NCBI GenBank assembly: GCA_002798175.1
Contig: NWQL01000001.1
Location: 474,965-538,964 of the forward strand
DNA: 64,000 bases
Direction: 5' to 3'
Origin: Lysobacteraceae bacterium NML91-0213
Lineage (GTDB): Bacteria; Pseudomonadota; Gammaproteobacteria; Xanthomonadales; Xanthomonadaceae
This document shows positions 1 through 10,700 of this stretch, piece after piece. The notes under the pieces were generated by a model that was not told where the DNA came from, did no database searches, and saw only the letters and a list, made by a program, of their open reading frames with translations. Both the position numbers and the translations under genes were made by a program. The stretch's first letter is position 1. Every line of letters starts with the position of its first letter.

Positions 1-1
1 C

Positions 2-958
2 CCCGACACCCCGACCCGGATCGGCCAGATGGGCCTGTTCTCGGAGGCGGGCGTCAGCACCACGTTCGTCCTGGTCGGCATCCAGGACTACCGTCTCACC
101 CTGGTTCCTGCAGTGCCGCGCGGCGCACCGGCACAGCCCAAGGCACTGGGCGGCATGAAGGCGAAGCCCTTCATGATCCCGCACCTGCCGCAGCGCTCGA
201 CGGTCATGGCCGACGAGGTGCAGAACGCACGTGCGTTCGCGCTGTCGGCGCCGCCCGAAACCGCCGAGAACATGCAGCTCAACGGTGCCATCACCGCCGT
301 GCAGCAGAAGGTCAGCGCCCTCCAGGCCGTGCACCGCCGCGACAACGACTACACCATCGAGTACCACCGCATCGGCGCCATCCGCGGCCAGGTGATGGAT
401 GCTGACGGCTCCGTGCTCATCGACATCTATGACGAGTTCGGCATCACCCAGACCACGCATTCCCTGGTGCTCGGCAATGCCGGTACGAACGTGCGTGGGA
501 AGGTGATCGAGGTCAAGCGACTCGTGGAGCAGCGTCTGGGTGGCGTGCCGTACAGCGGCATCCATGTGCTCTGCAGCCCGGAGTTCTTCGACCAGCTGAC
601 GGGCCACGCCAAGGTCGAGAAGGCGTTCGACCGCTGGCAGGAGGGCGCCGCGCTCCGCGACGACCTGCGCCGCGGCTTCACCTTCGGCGGCGTGACCTTC
701 GAGGAGATCAGCTCGGCAGTCGGTGCTGACCGCTTCATTCCGGCGGGCGAGGCGATCGCGTTCCCGCTCGGCGTGCCGGACATGTTCATCACCCGCTTCG
801 CGCCGGCCGACTACATCGAGACGGTGAACACGATCGGCCTGCCGTACTACTCGAAGGCCCGCGTCCTGGACTTCGACAAGGGCATCCAGATCGAGTCGCA
901 GTCCAACGCGCTCAACCTCAACACCCGGCCTGACGTCGTCATCAAGTTGACGGCCTGA
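2..958 (+). CDS. Phage major capsid protein, lambda gpE family (5' end outside window)
   Basis: Structural subunit of the icosahedral head. The frame is open to the window edge and reads through the first in-frame ATG at position 29, so the true start lies upstream; 318 residues are visible against about 340-350 for the family. The early segment around GLFSEAGVSTTFV, the RG.P followed by an IPHLP stretch, and a late YIETVNTIGLPYYSKA-type segment fit the gpE (Phage_cap_E) fold. It is followed by a head-tail joiner and tail genes in lambda order, which supports the call. The missing N-terminus is a window artefact, not a truncation. Confidence 0.85.
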   Translation, partial: PDTPTRIGQMGLFSEAGVSTTFVLVGIQDYRLTLVPAVPRGAPAQPKALGGMKAKPFMIPHLPQRSTVMADEVQNARAFALSAPPETAENMQLNGAITAVQQKVSALQAVHRRDNDYTIEYHRIGAIRGQVMDADGSVLIDIYDEFGITQTTHSLVLGNAGTNVRGKVIEVKRLVEQRLGGVPYSGIHVLCSPEFFDQLTGHAKVEKAFDRWQEGAALRDDLRRGFTFGGVTFEEISSAVGADRFIPAGEAIAFPLGVPDMFITRFAPADYIETVNTIGLPYYSKARVLDFDKGIQIESQSNALNLNTRPDVVIKLTA

Positions 959-999
959 GCGGCGGGGGCCGGTTCGCCGGCCCCTCGCCGGGAGTGAGC

Positions 1000-1326
1000 A
1001 TGGGACAGAAATTCGCCCTCGCCGCGTTGGACGCGGTGATCCACCGTGGGCTGCGCGCGGCCGGCGTTGCCGACAGCGCCCGCTACACCGGGCCCGAGGG
1101 CGGGCCGGTGGTGGACGACGTGCGCGTCTACGTCGATCGGGACGTCATGCCGATCGGCGAGACCGGCCAGGCCCTCGCCCCGCGCACGGAGATCGGCATC
1201 GTCCTGAAGCCGGGCCTGCAACCCTTGCAGAACGGCAGGGTCGAGGTGGACGGCGATGTCTTCCTCCTCGGCAAGCGGATCGGCGGCGACAGCTCGCTGA
1301 GCCGCTGGGTGGTGCGCCGTGGCTGA
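1000..1326 (+). CDS. Head-tail joining protein, lambda gpFII-like
   Basis: 108 residues. The pattern matches gpFII: an N-terminal amphipathic helix (FALAALDAVIHRGL), a central beta region, and a C-terminal GRVEVDGDVFLLGKRIGGDSS segment ending in RWVVRRG, comparable to the GDTLTIGEENFWV...LWLGRG end of the lambda protein. It would close the head vertex and dock the tail. A GTG at 994 is possible, but GGAG at 990-993 lies 6 nt before the ATG at 1000, so that start is preferred. The end overlaps the next gene by 8 nt. The assignment comes from pattern and position, not a search. Confidence 0.65.
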   Translation: MGQKFALAALDAVIHRGLRAAGVADSARYTGPEGGPVVDDVRVYVDRDVMPIGETGQALAPRTEIGIVLKPGLQPLQNGRVEVDGDVFLLGKRIGGDSSLSRWVVRRG

Positions 1327-1804
1327 GCCGATCTCCTGGGTGGCGGTGGAAGCGGTGCGCGACCTGGTGCGCCAGGTGACCGTGGCCAACGGCTTCCACA
1401 CGGATCTCGGTCTCGGCCGCATCGTCCTCGACGACGAACAGGTCGGGGATGACGGCATCGACGATGGCCAGCCCGCCACGATCATCGACGGCACCGACAT
1501 CACCCTGGGTGGCACCGGCCGTGGCTTCGCCCACTCCGAGATGGATCTGGTGGTGGAGTTCGTCATCCCGCGAGGTGCGGAGATCGACAACCCCAAGCAG
1601 CTCGCACACCGCGGCGCGGCCGATCTGATCCGCGCGCTGTCTTTCAAGGACAACGACCGGCGCCTCCCCAAGTGCTTCCGCAACCTGGTCGTCAGCGGCG
1701 CGCGTCTGCGCGGCTGGACGGACCAGGCCGCGGAGGCCTCGTACGTCATCGCTCAGGTCACCGCGCGGGCGGGCCTGACCGACCTCGCTTCCCCCGCGTC
1801 GTAA
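1319..1804 (+). CDS. Candidate tail terminator / minor tail protein (gpU-like by position)
   Basis: 161 residues with a GTG start overlapping the upstream stop by 8 nt. It opens with a helix (WVAVEAVRDLVRQVT), then has an acidic loop rich in D and G (residues about 38-60), a strand reading SEMDLVVEFVIPRG and a helix before a final beta segment. This helix-strand layout and the place between the head-tail joiner and the tail tube suit a tail terminator that caps the tail. No diagnostic motif is present, so the role is inferred. An alternative is another head-completion protein. Confidence 0.45.
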   Translation: MAEPISWVAVEAVRDLVRQVTVANGFHTDLGLGRIVLDDEQVGDDGIDDGQPATIIDGTDITLGGTGRGFAHSEMDLVVEFVIPRGAEIDNPKQLAHRGAADLIRALSFKDNDRRLPKCFRNLVVSGARLRGWTDQAAEASYVIAQVTARAGLTDLASPAS

Positions 1805-1828
1805 CCACCACATCACAGGAGCACGATC

Positions 1829-2620
1829 ATGGCAGCACCCCAGGTCCGGCAGTTCGCCGGCGATTTCCGCGTGTGGCGGCTCGAGGGCGGACAGATGGTT
1901 CCGGCCATTCCCGAGCCCACCGATCCGTATGGCAACCAGCCCATCGAAACCAATGCCTTCAGCTTCGGCTACGAGGCCGGCGACGAGGTGGTGGTCAATT
2001 CGAAGCGTCGCGGCGCGCGCTTCAACCAGCCGCTGTACAGCGACCAGCTGCCGGGCGCCACCTCGCTCAGCATCCAGCTGCAGGAAATGCCGACGCTCAT
2101 CCTCGCCGCCGTGCTCCGCGGCGTGGCAGTGCGCGACAGCATGGCTGCGGGCGCGGTCACCGATGAGGCGATGGTCATGCCGGCGGACGGCAAGCCGCTG
2201 CAGCTGCCGCACAAGTACGTTTCCGACCTGGTGATCTCGAAGGGAGGCAGCGCGCTCGAGGCGGGCACCGACTACTCGAATGCGGCGGACGTGCTGCGTC
2301 GCGGCCAGGTGCTGGCCACGGGTGCGGGCCTTGAGCCGGGTGACGCGATCACGGTCAGCTACGCATACCCGCAGCTGGACGCCACGCGCATCCAGGGTGG
2401 CCACGTGCCGATCCAGTCGTTCTACATCACCGGCGACATGGAGGACCGCATCAGCGGCGACGAGGGCGAGCTGACCGTGTTCGAAGCCCGCCTGGGCGTC
2501 GAGGACGACATCGACTGGCTGTCGGCCGAGCCGCTGTCGCCCACGCTCACCGGCAACCTCCTGGTGCCGCCGGGCGCGCCCGCGCCGTACACGTTCGACG
2601 TGTACCGCCGGACCACCTGA
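1829..2620 (+). CDS. Major tail tube protein (putative)
   Basis: 263 residues, start supported by AGGAG at 1817-1821, 7 nt before the ATG. The protein is beta-rich, lacks signal peptides and membrane segments, and sits just before the small ORF, the gpZ-like gene and the tape measure, where siphophages encode the tube subunit. The region around residues 45-75 (GDEVVVNSKRRGARFNQPLY) and the repeated GD-containing turns near residues 170-215 resemble tube proteins that polymerise as hexamer rings. Its own ribosome site in an otherwise overlapping operon fits a protein needed in high copy. Family not identified with certainty. Confidence 0.55.
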   Translation: MAAPQVRQFAGDFRVWRLEGGQMVPAIPEPTDPYGNQPIETNAFSFGYEAGDEVVVNSKRRGARFNQPLYSDQLPGATSLSIQLQEMPTLILAAVLRGVAVRDSMAAGAVTDEAMVMPADGKPLQLPHKYVSDLVISKGGSALEAGTDYSNAADVLRRGQVLATGAGLEPGDAITVSYAYPQLDATRIQGGHVPIQSFYITGDMEDRISGDEGELTVFEARLGVEDDIDWLSAEPLSPTLTGNLLVPPGAPAPYTFDVYRRTT

Positions 2621-2621
2621 C

Positions 2622-2837
2622 GTGGCCCGCAAGCGCCAGAGCAGCACCCCCGAGCCGGCCGCAGAAATGCGGCCGGCTTCGGTTGGCGTGCCCGCTCGCC
2701 ACGTCACGAGCGTGGCCGTGGTGATCCGTGCAGGCCACCGCCACCGCGGCGTGGCCTACCCGGAGAACACGCCATACGACGCCACGACCGCCGAAGTCGA
2801 CCTGCTGCGCCGCTACGGCGCGCTCGTGGAGGAATGA
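2622..2837 (+). CDS. Small phage protein of unknown function
   Basis: 71 residues from a GTG start one base after the tail-tube stop; its TGA overlaps the following ATG. The first 30 residues are basic and proline-rich and look disordered. The rest (VAVVIRAGHRHRGVAYPENTPYDATTAEVDLLRRYGALVEE) resembles the small phage modules that end in a helix with LLRRYGA-type sequence, often encoded between head and tail genes. No function is assigned. The tight coupling on both sides is the main evidence that it is real. Confidence 0.5.
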   Translation: MARKRQSSTPEPAAEMRPASVGVPARHVTSVAVVIRAGHRHRGVAYPENTPYDATTAEVDLLRRYGALVEE

Positions 2838-3472
2838 TGGCTGTCAGCCGGCGCAACAGCGCGCTGCAGTTCTACCTGACCGGTCGCCGTGCCCAGGACC
2901 TGCACGGACTGACGGACCTTGCCGGAAACCTGCTGGACAGTTTCGACATCGCCGTCGTGCGCGCCAAGGCCGGGCTGGTGAGGCGCGCGGCGCCGGCGGC
3001 AAGCCGCAACGTGCGGCAGGAATACAACGTGCGCGCCGGCACGCTGCGCGACGCCTTCCGCGTGGAGGAGGGCGTGCGGGGTCGCCGGGGCGATCGCGAC
3101 GAAGTGCTGTCGATCTGGGCCAGCACGCGGCAGATCCCGCTGATGGAGTTCAGTGGCCGCTGGCGCGGCCGCAGATCCGCAGGTGCCACGGCGGAGATCG
3201 TGCGCGGTCAGCGCAAGACCTACGACTCCGCGTTCATTGCCACCGTGCAAGGCCGGCGCGCGATTCGCGTCCGCAGCTTCGACAGCGCCAGCGGGCGCCG
3301 GCATGGCCGCGGCCCGTTGCGCATGCTCCGCGGCCCCAGCCCGTTCGAGATGCTGTCCGGCATCGGCGGCGTGCAGGCCTCGATGGACGCCCGCGAGCGG
3401 ACCGTCAGCGAACTCACCACCTGGTATGCCGGCGAGCTGCGCCGGCAGTTCCGCCTGCACCGGAGCAAATGA
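2834..3472 (+). CDS. Minor tail protein Z-like (gpZ family)
   Basis: 212 residues, very basic. It opens with a helical region and has the body typical of prophage minor tail protein Z: a VRQEYNVRAGTLRDAF-type segment near residues 60-75 (assembly of the R-x-x-Y-x-[IV] pattern followed by a helix) and a C-terminal LTTWYAGELRRQFRLH helix. In lambda, gpZ acts at tail completion and joining to the head. ATGA overlap with the previous gene and a stop that overlaps the tape-measure ATG place it in the tail operon. Two consecutive ATGs occur (2834, 2837); the first was kept. Confidence 0.6.
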   Translation: MMAVSRRNSALQFYLTGRRAQDLHGLTDLAGNLLDSFDIAVVRAKAGLVRRAAPAASRNVRQEYNVRAGTLRDAFRVEEGVRGRRGDRDEVLSIWASTRQIPLMEFSGRWRGRRSAGATAEIVRGQRKTYDSAFIATVQGRRAIRVRSFDSASGRRHGRGPLRMLRGPSPFEMLSGIGGVQASMDARERTVSELTTWYAGELRRQFRLHRSK

Positions 3473-6400
3473 TGGACCGCCTCGAAGAAGCCATTCGCAT
3501 CGTCCTGGAAACGCGGGGCCGCGAGGGCGTTGACCAGCTGCGCGACGCGCTGGCCGGGGTGGGCGACGTTTCGGCCGAGACCAAGGCCGAGACCGATGGC
3601 CTGCTGGATTCCCTCAACGAGCTCAACGAGACCGCTACCCGCGCAGAGCGCTTCGAGGCGCTGACGCGTGAGATCGGCGGCACCGAGGAGAAGCTCGCAG
3701 CCGCCAGCCGCGCCGCCCTGCAGCTCAGCCTGCAGCTGGGGGCGACCGAGAAGCCGTCGCGCGAGCTGCAGACCGCGCAGCGCGCTGCCCGCGAGGAGGT
3801 GGACCGCCTCGAGCAGTCGCTGGAGAAGCAGTACCAGGCGCTGGAAAAAGCCGACCGTGAGCTCGGCCAGCTCGGCTTCAACACGGCGGACCTTGCCGCT
3901 GGCCAGGCGCAGCTGCGCAACGAGATCGGGCGGACCACCACCGCGCTCGAGCGGCAGACCGGAAGCGTGCGCCGCGAGGCGGATGCCCGCGCGCAGCTGG
4001 CGCAGCGCCTGGAGGAAGGCGACGAGCAGTTCCGCAAGCTGGCGCGGTCCGGCCAGATGTCCGCGGACGCCCTCGAGGCCTACCGCGCGCGCGCCGCCGC
4101 GGCCGAAGGCGCCACGAAGGACCTCGGCGACGCCGGCAATTCCGTGACCGGGATCTTCCGCCGCCTCGGCCCGCTGATCACCAGCGTGTTCGGCTTCTTC
4201 TCCGTGCGCGGCATGGTCAGCGGTCTGCGCAGCATCGTGCGCGAGGGCAGCGAGGCCGAGCAGGAGCTCGGGCAGCTCAACGCCGTGCTGGCCTCCACCG
4301 GCCGGCAGGCGGAGTTCGCCGGCGGCGAGCTGCAGGCCCTGGCCGAGAACCTCGCGCGCACCAGCCGCTTCAGCGCCGGCGAAATCATCAACGCCGAGAC
4401 GCGCCTGCTGTCGTACACGAACATCATGCGGGAGCAATTCCCGCAGGCGATGCAGATCGTCGTGGACCAGTCCGCGCGGTTGAACATGTCGCTCGAGCAG
4501 TCGGCCGAGACGGTCGGCCGCGCACTGCAGACGCCGACGAAGGCGATGGAAGCGCTCGGCCGCCAGGGCTTCGTGCTCGAGGACAGCCAGAAGCGCCTGC
4601 TTGCCCAGCTGGAAGCCACCGGCCAGACCGCGAAGGCGCAGGCCATCATCATGGACCTGCTGGTGGAGTCCTACGGTGGCGCGGCCACCGCGCAGAAGGT
4701 GGGCACCATCGCCGGCCTCTGGAAGGGCCTGCAGGAGACCTTCCGCGACTTCCAGACCGACGTCGCCAACCGCGGCGTCTTCGACTATCTCAAGAAGCAG
4801 CTGAGCGACCTTGCCGCCGCCCTTGCCCGCATGGGGCGCGACGGAACGCTTGCCCTGTGGGCTCAGCGGGTCGCCGATTCAATCGTGCGTACTGGCGAGG
4901 CGGCCAAGAACTTCGCGTTGCAGCTGCGGCCGGTGGGCGAGGCCGTGCTCGGCTTTACCCAGGTGCTTGCGCGCCACGTCGACCAGGTGATCTTGCTGGC
5001 AAAGGTCTACGCGACCCTGAAGCTCGCGCAGCTGGCGTCGCAGTTTGCGGCACTGACCAGCGCAAAGTTGGCGAATCTGGCGGCCACCAAGGCGCTGACC
5101 GCGGCGAACATCGCGAACGCTGCGTCGAGCGCACTGGTTGGCCGCAGCGTTGCTGCTAGCGGGACTGCTGCAAGCCGCGCCGCGCAACAGCTGCTTGCCG
5201 CAGGCACAACGATGGGACGCCTGCGGCAACTCATGCTGCGCATTCCTCGTGTCGTGCGTTTCACCGTGGCCGGCGTCGGTTTGGACTTGGCCATTCGGCA
5301 GATGACCAAGCTGGCCGAGGTGCTCAAAGACCGGCAGCTCGCCGCAAAGCAGCAGGAGGCGTTCGAGCGCACTCAGCGGGAGCTCCAGCGCGAGCAGCTT
5401 GCGCTGGGCCAACAGCTGCAGAATCTGTACCGCGACAGCGCCGAGACCGCGATCAAGTCAGCCGAAGAGCTGAACGGCCTCACGCGCGACCAGGGAGAGG
5501 CGTACCGCTACTCACTCAACGAGGCGACGCGCTACTGGGAGGGCGTGGTGCGCGAGGCGCGCGCCGCCGGCGATGCTGTGGCGGCCGCTGCGGCGCACGA
5601 GCGCTGGAAGGCGCTGCTGGGCGCGCTGACCGAGGTGGACGACTTCCTCGCGCGCGGCGGGATCTCCGCCGGCGCGCGCCGTGTGGCCAACGAGATCCAG
5701 GGCATCGAAGGGAATGCCCGCCTCGCCGCCGAGCAGATCGGCAAACTGTTTGAGGACATCGACCTCACCGACACCGAAGCCGTGCGCGATCTCGCGGCCG
5801 GCCTCATGGAGGTGGCGCGCCGGGGCGAGGAATCCGCCCGGGCGATGGAGCAGGGACTGCGCCAATCCTTGGCGCGCCTGTCGGGCGAGGACCTCCTGCG
5901 CTTCCAGACGGCAGCGCAGGAGGCCTTCGCCGGCTTCGACGTGCTGCCGGCCGAAGCTGCCCGGGTGATCGATTCGACGCTGCTGGCTGGTCTGCAGCGC
6001 CTGGGCGTGGCCACCAGCCGCCTCGGGTTCGACTTCACCGATGCCGGCGAGGACGCGATTGCCGCGTTCACCGCTGTCGCCCAGAACGCCAACGCCACCG
6101 GGGCGCAGATCGAGGCTGCGTTCAAGGCCGCGCTCGACCGCGCGAGCACGGTGGCCGAGGTGGAAAGGCTGGGCGAGGTGCTGCAGCAGGTGGGCGGCAA
6201 GGGCGCGCTCGGCTTTCAACAGGCAGAGCGCGCTGGCGCCGCACTCGAGAACCGGATCCGCCAGCTCAAGAACGCGATCGATCCCCTCAACGACGCTTTC
6301 AGCCAGCTGGGCATCACCTCCCAGGCAGAGCTCGAGCGCGCGCGAGACGCAGCGAAGGCAGCCTTCGACCAGATCGCGCGCGGTGCCCGGGAGGGCACTG

Positions 6401-7311
6401 CGTCGGTGGCAGATACGCGACGGGCCTTCCAGGCGTACGCACAGGCGGCGCGTGCCGCGGTGGCTGAGAGCGCCGCATCAGCCCGCGCCCGCGTGGAGGC
6501 TGAGCTGAAGGTGATGGACGCGGTATTCAACGTCACGGCCGGCATGAAGGGGCTGGGCGAAGCGGGCGAAGTGGCCGGCGAGCGCGTGGCGTCCGGCGCG
6601 GCCGTCGCAGCGAGCGGGCTGGACAGCCTCGCCAGCACCGCGCAGCGCACGGCGCGCGAGGCCTCGGCAGCGGCCAGCGCAGTGGAAGACACCGCCGGCG
6701 CGATCGCGGCGGCGGGATCCGCGAGTGCGCGTGGAGCGACGCAGGCGGAGGGGATGTCGGTGGCGCTCGGGGGTCTCAGCGACGAAGCCATGCGCGCCTT
6801 GTCGAGCCTGAACAAGTACGCTGGTTTGCAGGTCTGGCAAAAGTTGTGGAATCGGACCATGGATGAGGTCATCGCCCAGCAGGAAGCCGTCGCGCGCATG
6901 ACCGACGAGATGGACCGGCAGGCGGCCGCGGCCGATCCGCTGGCGCGCGAACTGGAGAAGCTGCGGCGCCAGTACAACCTGGTCGACGAGTCGCAGCTGT
7001 CGGCGCTCGCGCAGAAGCAGGTGCAGCACCGGCAGCGCATCGCCGCCGCGCGCGACGAGGCGCAGCGTGAGGTGGAAGAAGCGCGGCGTGAGCGCGACGC
7101 GCTGCGGAAAGAGGCAATGGCGAGCCAGCCGGCCAGCTCGACCGGCAATGCCCCCGTGCAGGGCGCTCGCCCCCTCGGGACCATCCGCATCGAGCTGCCC
7201 GACGGAAGCGCCGAAGAGCTGCTGACGGACGACGCCGGTGCGGAATCAGTCAGCCGCATGCTGCAGGCGCTGGAGCGCTCGCGTGCCATCACCACGAGGC
7301 GCCGCCGATGA
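3472..7311 (+). CDS. Tail tape measure protein
   Basis: 1279 residues. The start is one of two adjacent ATGs (3469, 3472) overlapping the previous stop; the same frame is open far upstream but out of register with the real genes there. Residues 1-210 are predicted coiled coil (long runs of E, A, R, Q). A hydrophobic segment follows near 225-250, and the classic lambda-type tape-measure block covers about residues 260-440 (GLRSIVREGSEAEQELGQL, then SAETVGRALQTPTKAMEALG). A second hydrophobic stretch lies near 510-620, followed by more coiled coil. The protein sets tail length and is ejected with the DNA. The length predicts a tail of very roughly 190 nm at 0.15 nm per residue, if that rule applies. 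Confidence 0.9.
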   Translation: MDRLEEAIRIVLETRGREGVDQLRDALAGVGDVSAETKAETDGLLDSLNELNETATRAERFEALTREIGGTEEKLAAASRAALQLSLQLGATEKPSRELQTAQRAAREEVDRLEQSLEKQYQALEKADRELGQLGFNTADLAAGQAQLRNEIGRTTTALERQTGSVRREADARAQLAQRLEEGDEQFRKLARSGQMSADALEAYRARAAAAEGATKDLGDAGNSVTGIFRRLGPLITSVFGFFSVRGMVSGLRSIVREGSEAEQELGQLNAVLASTGRQAEFAGGELQALAENLARTSRFSAGEIINAETRLLSYTNIMREQFPQAMQIVVDQSARLNMSLEQSAETVGRALQTPTKAMEALGRQGFVLEDSQKRLLAQLEATGQTAKAQAIIMDLLVESYGGAATAQKVGTIAGLWKGLQETFRDFQTDVANRGVFDYLKKQLSDLAAALARMGRDGTLALWAQRVADSIVRTGEAAKNFALQLRPVGEAVLGFTQVLARHVDQVILLAKVYATLKLAQLASQFAALTSAKLANLAATKALTAANIANAASSALVGRSVAASGTAASRAAQQLLAAGTTMGRLRQLMLRIPRVVRFTVAGVGLDLAIRQMTKLAEVLKDRQLAAKQQEAFERTQRELQREQLALGQQLQNLYRDSAETAIKSAEELNGLTRDQGEAYRYSLNEATRYWEGVVREARAAGDAVAAAAAHERWKALLGALTEVDDFLARGGISAGARRVANEIQGIEGNARLAAEQIGKLFEDIDLTDTEAVRDLAAGLMEVARRGEESARAMEQGLRQSLARLSGEDLLRFQTAAQEAFAGFDVLPAEAARVIDSTLLAGLQRLGVATSRLGFDFTDAGEDAIAAFTAVAQNANATGAQIEAAFKAALDRASTVAEVERLGEVLQQVGGKGALGFQQAERAGAALENRIRQLKNAIDPLNDAFSQLGITSQAELERARDAAKAAFDQIARGAREGTASVADTRRAFQAYAQAARAAVAESAASARARVEAELKVMDAVFNVTAGMKGLGEAGEVAGERVASGAAVAASGLDSLASTAQRTAREASAAASAVEDTAGAIAAAGSASARGATQAEGMSVALGGLSDEAMRALSSLNKYAGLQVWQKLWNRTMDEVIAQQEAVARMTDEMDRQAAAADPLARELEKLRRQYNLVDESQLSALAQKQVQHRQRIAAARDEAQREVEEARRERDALRKEAMASQPASSTGNAPVQGARPLGTIRIELPDGSAEELLTDDAGAESVSRMLQALERSRAITTRRRR

Positions 7312-7709
7312 GCGTGCTGCTTGGCGCGATCGAGCTTCCGGGTGACCTCCGCTGGGCCGATGAGTTCGCCTGGGGGCCGGTGGCCAGCCAGGTGGAGGTG
7401 GCCTGCAACGGCGCGCTGTGGGTGGAGGAGAGCGCGCAGCTCGCCGGCCGCCCCATCACCCTTGAAAGCGGCACGGACGCCTACGGCCACTGGGCCGTGG
7501 TGAGCCGGCAGACCGTCGAAGCGCTGTGGACGCTCGCATCCGCGCCGCTGGCCGCGCCGCTGGTGCTGGTGCTCGAGGACGGGCGCACCTTCAACGTTCG
7601 CTTCCGCCACGGCGACGGCGCCGCCCTCGAGGCCACGCCGATCGTGCATATCGCGCCGCACGTCGCCGGCGACCTCTACCACATCACCATCCGACTCCTG
7701 CAGGTCTGA
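7308..7709 (+). CDS. Phage tail protein of unknown function
   Basis: 133 residues with an ATGA overlap to the tape measure. The sequence is beta-rich: LPGDLRWADEFAWGPVASQVEVACNG at the start, a GRPITLES strand and TFNVRFRHGDG near residue 90. In long-tailed phages the gene just after the tape measure encodes a distal-tail or tail-tip protein, and this small beta protein is in that position. No catalytic pattern is visible. It is probably part of the tail tip, inferred from position only. Confidence 0.5.
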   Translation: MSVLLGAIELPGDLRWADEFAWGPVASQVEVACNGALWVEESAQLAGRPITLESGTDAYGHWAVVSRQTVEALWTLASAPLAAPLVLVLEDGRTFNVRFRHGDGAALEATPIVHIAPHVAGDLYHITIRLLQV

Positions 7710-7712
7710 CCC

Positions 7713-10700
7713 ATGTCCGAGATCAAGCTGTTCCGCCCGCAGCGGCTCACCGACAACCCGGATGGCGGCGGCCTGGCCACCGCGACGGAGATCGTCGACG
7801 GCGAGGTCAACAACCTCTTCGACGACATCAGCCGGATCGACCGCGTCAACGGCGAGCTCAGCCTGCGCAAGGTGTTCCCCATCGCGGCCACCGAGAACAC
7901 CGAACTTTTCAGCGACCTGCACGTGATCGTGCAGTCCCCGCCGCTGGACCCGCGCGTGTCCAGCGTGATCTTCCGCACCAACACCGGCTGGGGCGATGAG
8001 CGCGAGGACGCGAAGGAATACGTCGAGCGCTACCTCGACCCCTCGGTCATCACCCGCATGATCCCGTACGACCGCCAGCTGCAGGGTCAGCGCACCGTGC
8101 TGGTGTACCAGCGGCCGGAGCTGTCGCTGCCCGAGATCGGGGAGGTGTACGCGCTTGTCAACGAAACGGTCGGCACAAGCGAGTATTTCCGGGTGCAGGA
8201 CATCGACCACGAGGTTCAAACGTTCACTGACGCAGACGGCGACTATCAGGCGCGCGTCATCACGCTCACGATCAGCCAGGCTCTGACGCGCGAGTTCCTC
8301 GGCAGCCAGCCCAACCGGTACTTCACTGCGGAGTCCGGCCGAAGCCAAGTCAGAAAGACGATCGCAAGCGACGCCGCGCGATACCGGGGGGTGGTTCGAC
8401 TTGCGCACGATGCCAGCGCTGGTGATCTGGGTGTCAAGGTCGAATCCGTTTATGCGCAGCTCGTGCCAGCCGCGGCGAGTGAAGTAGCAGTTACGGACAC
8501 GCCGCCCCCAGGGGTGACCGGCCTGGTGGCTTCAAGTCATCAGACCCTTACGTTCACCGCCCATAGCCAACGCATCTGGCGCCTGCCAACTGCGATTGAG
8601 CCCGGCAGCCTGAGGACAACTGTCTCCTTGGTGGCGTTCGATGACGGATTGGGTTCGCTACGCAACGGTTCCCCAACGGGGCCCATCACCGGCGCCATTG
8701 ACTACGCTCGTGGATTGGTCGAGCTCGGTGGTGTCCCTGGTACCGTGGCGATGACCTACCGGCCAGCGGCTGTTGTCTCCAAGGCGGCACAAAGTCATCA
8801 GATCCCTGTGACTCTGGGTAACCGTGGCTACGTGTACGTGGCGACGCTAGTGCCTCTGCCGGCGCCTGGCAGCACTTCCGTCAGCTTTCGCGCCCTCGGC
8901 CGGTGGTACACCCTGCAGGACGACGGGACCGGCGCGCTGCGTGCCGATAGCGGTGTGGGCGTCGGAACGGTGAACTTCCAGACCGGCACGGTCTCGGTCT
9001 CGCTGGGTGCCATGCCCGACGTCGGTAGTTCTGTGGTCATCGCGTGGGGCACCCGGTCCGAGTACGAGATTCGCACGGGCGACCTGCAAATCGAAACACC
9101 CGCGGTGCGGCTGCAACTCGGCGCCGGCAACTGCGAGCCGGGCACGCTGACCGTCCAGTGGGAGGCCGGTGGCGTCACGCGGAGCGCCTCGGCCGATGCG
9201 GGCGGCCAGATCAGCGGCGATGCAAGCGGCCGCGTTGTCCACGCTACCGGCGAGGTACTGCTGCGGCCGCTGGTGCTACCCGACAGCAACACCCTGTTCG
9301 CCTGCGACTACGAAGCCGGCATCAGCACTACCGAAGTGTTCACCCCGTCGGCGAGCGGGGGCTCCGTCGTTGTCACCGCCTCGGGCGCACCCATCCGGCC
9401 CGGCTCGGTGCGGTTGGCCTTCGCTGCCTTCGCCGAGAACAGCGACGGCTTGCCTGGCTCGGTGCAGGTCGAATTGACGGACAACGGGGCCGGCGCGCTG
9501 CTGGACGAAACCGGGCAGGTGGTTGCTGGGGCGAGCGTGGTTTATGCATCCGGCATCGTCACCTTCCCGGCGACGTACATGCGCACGATGCAGCAGCTCA
9601 CGCGCGCCGAGTTCGGCGGGATCCTGCCGGACCGGGTGGGCGTTGACGCGTCCGGTCGTTTCATCCTCAAGCAGTACCGCTGGCTGGTTCCGTCGACTCC
9701 GGTGAACGGCGCTGCGCTTGCCGGCTTCATCAACGGAACGGCCGTCAGCCTGTCCTTCAAGCTGGACTCCGTGGCGGATGAGGTTGTCGCGGAAGAGCAT
9801 GAGCCGGGCCCGCTGCGCATCGACCTAACCCCGCGCGTGCGCAACGCCATCGTCCCGGGCGGGGTCTACTTCACCCTGGCGGGCCGTGACTATTTCGCGC
9901 GCCAGGGCACCCTGTACTACGGCGTCGACCTGGCCAATGGCGCGGGCACTCCGGCGGGCACGATCGACTACAGCACCGGCGAGGTGGCCATCACCAGCTA
10001 TGTCGGCGGCGTTGCCCCGGGCCTGACGCTGAGGGCTCTGCTGACGGAAGTCAGCCCGCTGCCGGTGTACATGGTGAACGGCCGTACGCCCGGCTCGCCC
10101 CTGCGGCCGGGCACGTTCCAGATCCGGGCCAACCGCGTGCTCGACGGGCAGATGGTCATGGCCACCGCCGACCAGAACGGCAACATCTCGACGGCGGACA
10201 TGCGTGGCACGGTGGACAGTGTGACCGGCGTTTTCGCCATCGCGTTCGGCGCCTATGTGCTGGACAGCTCGCTGAGTCCCGAAGAACGCGCCGCGAACTG
10301 GTACAGCCCGGACAACGTCGACGCGGACGGCTACATCTGGCGACCGCGAGAGGTCATCCCGGGCACCGTCGCCATCAACTGCGTGGTGCAGGTGGCCCTG
10401 CCGATGGATCCGGACATCATCAAGGTCAACCCTGTGCGCCTGCCCATGGACGGCCGCGTGCCGGTGATCCGTGCAGGCGACACGCTGGTGATCCACGAGC
10501 CGCTGCCGCACCCGCTGCCGGCGGGGCTTGCGGGTGGGCAGGTAGTCAACCTGCCGCGCGGGGGGCTGGCCAGCATCGCGGTCTACGACGCGGCCGGGCG
10601 GGGCGTGCCGCTGAACATTTTCCAGCACCAGGACCTCGAGGCGGGGCAGCTGACCCTTGCGTCGCCGCTCAACCTGGACGGCTTCCAGCAGCCGCTGGTG

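Noticed and set aside
2728..3468. Extension of the tape-measure frame upstream to 2728
   Set aside because: That part overlaps the gpZ-like gene in another frame and is Arg/Pro/Ala-rich; the start at 3472 coincides with the stop of the previous gene.
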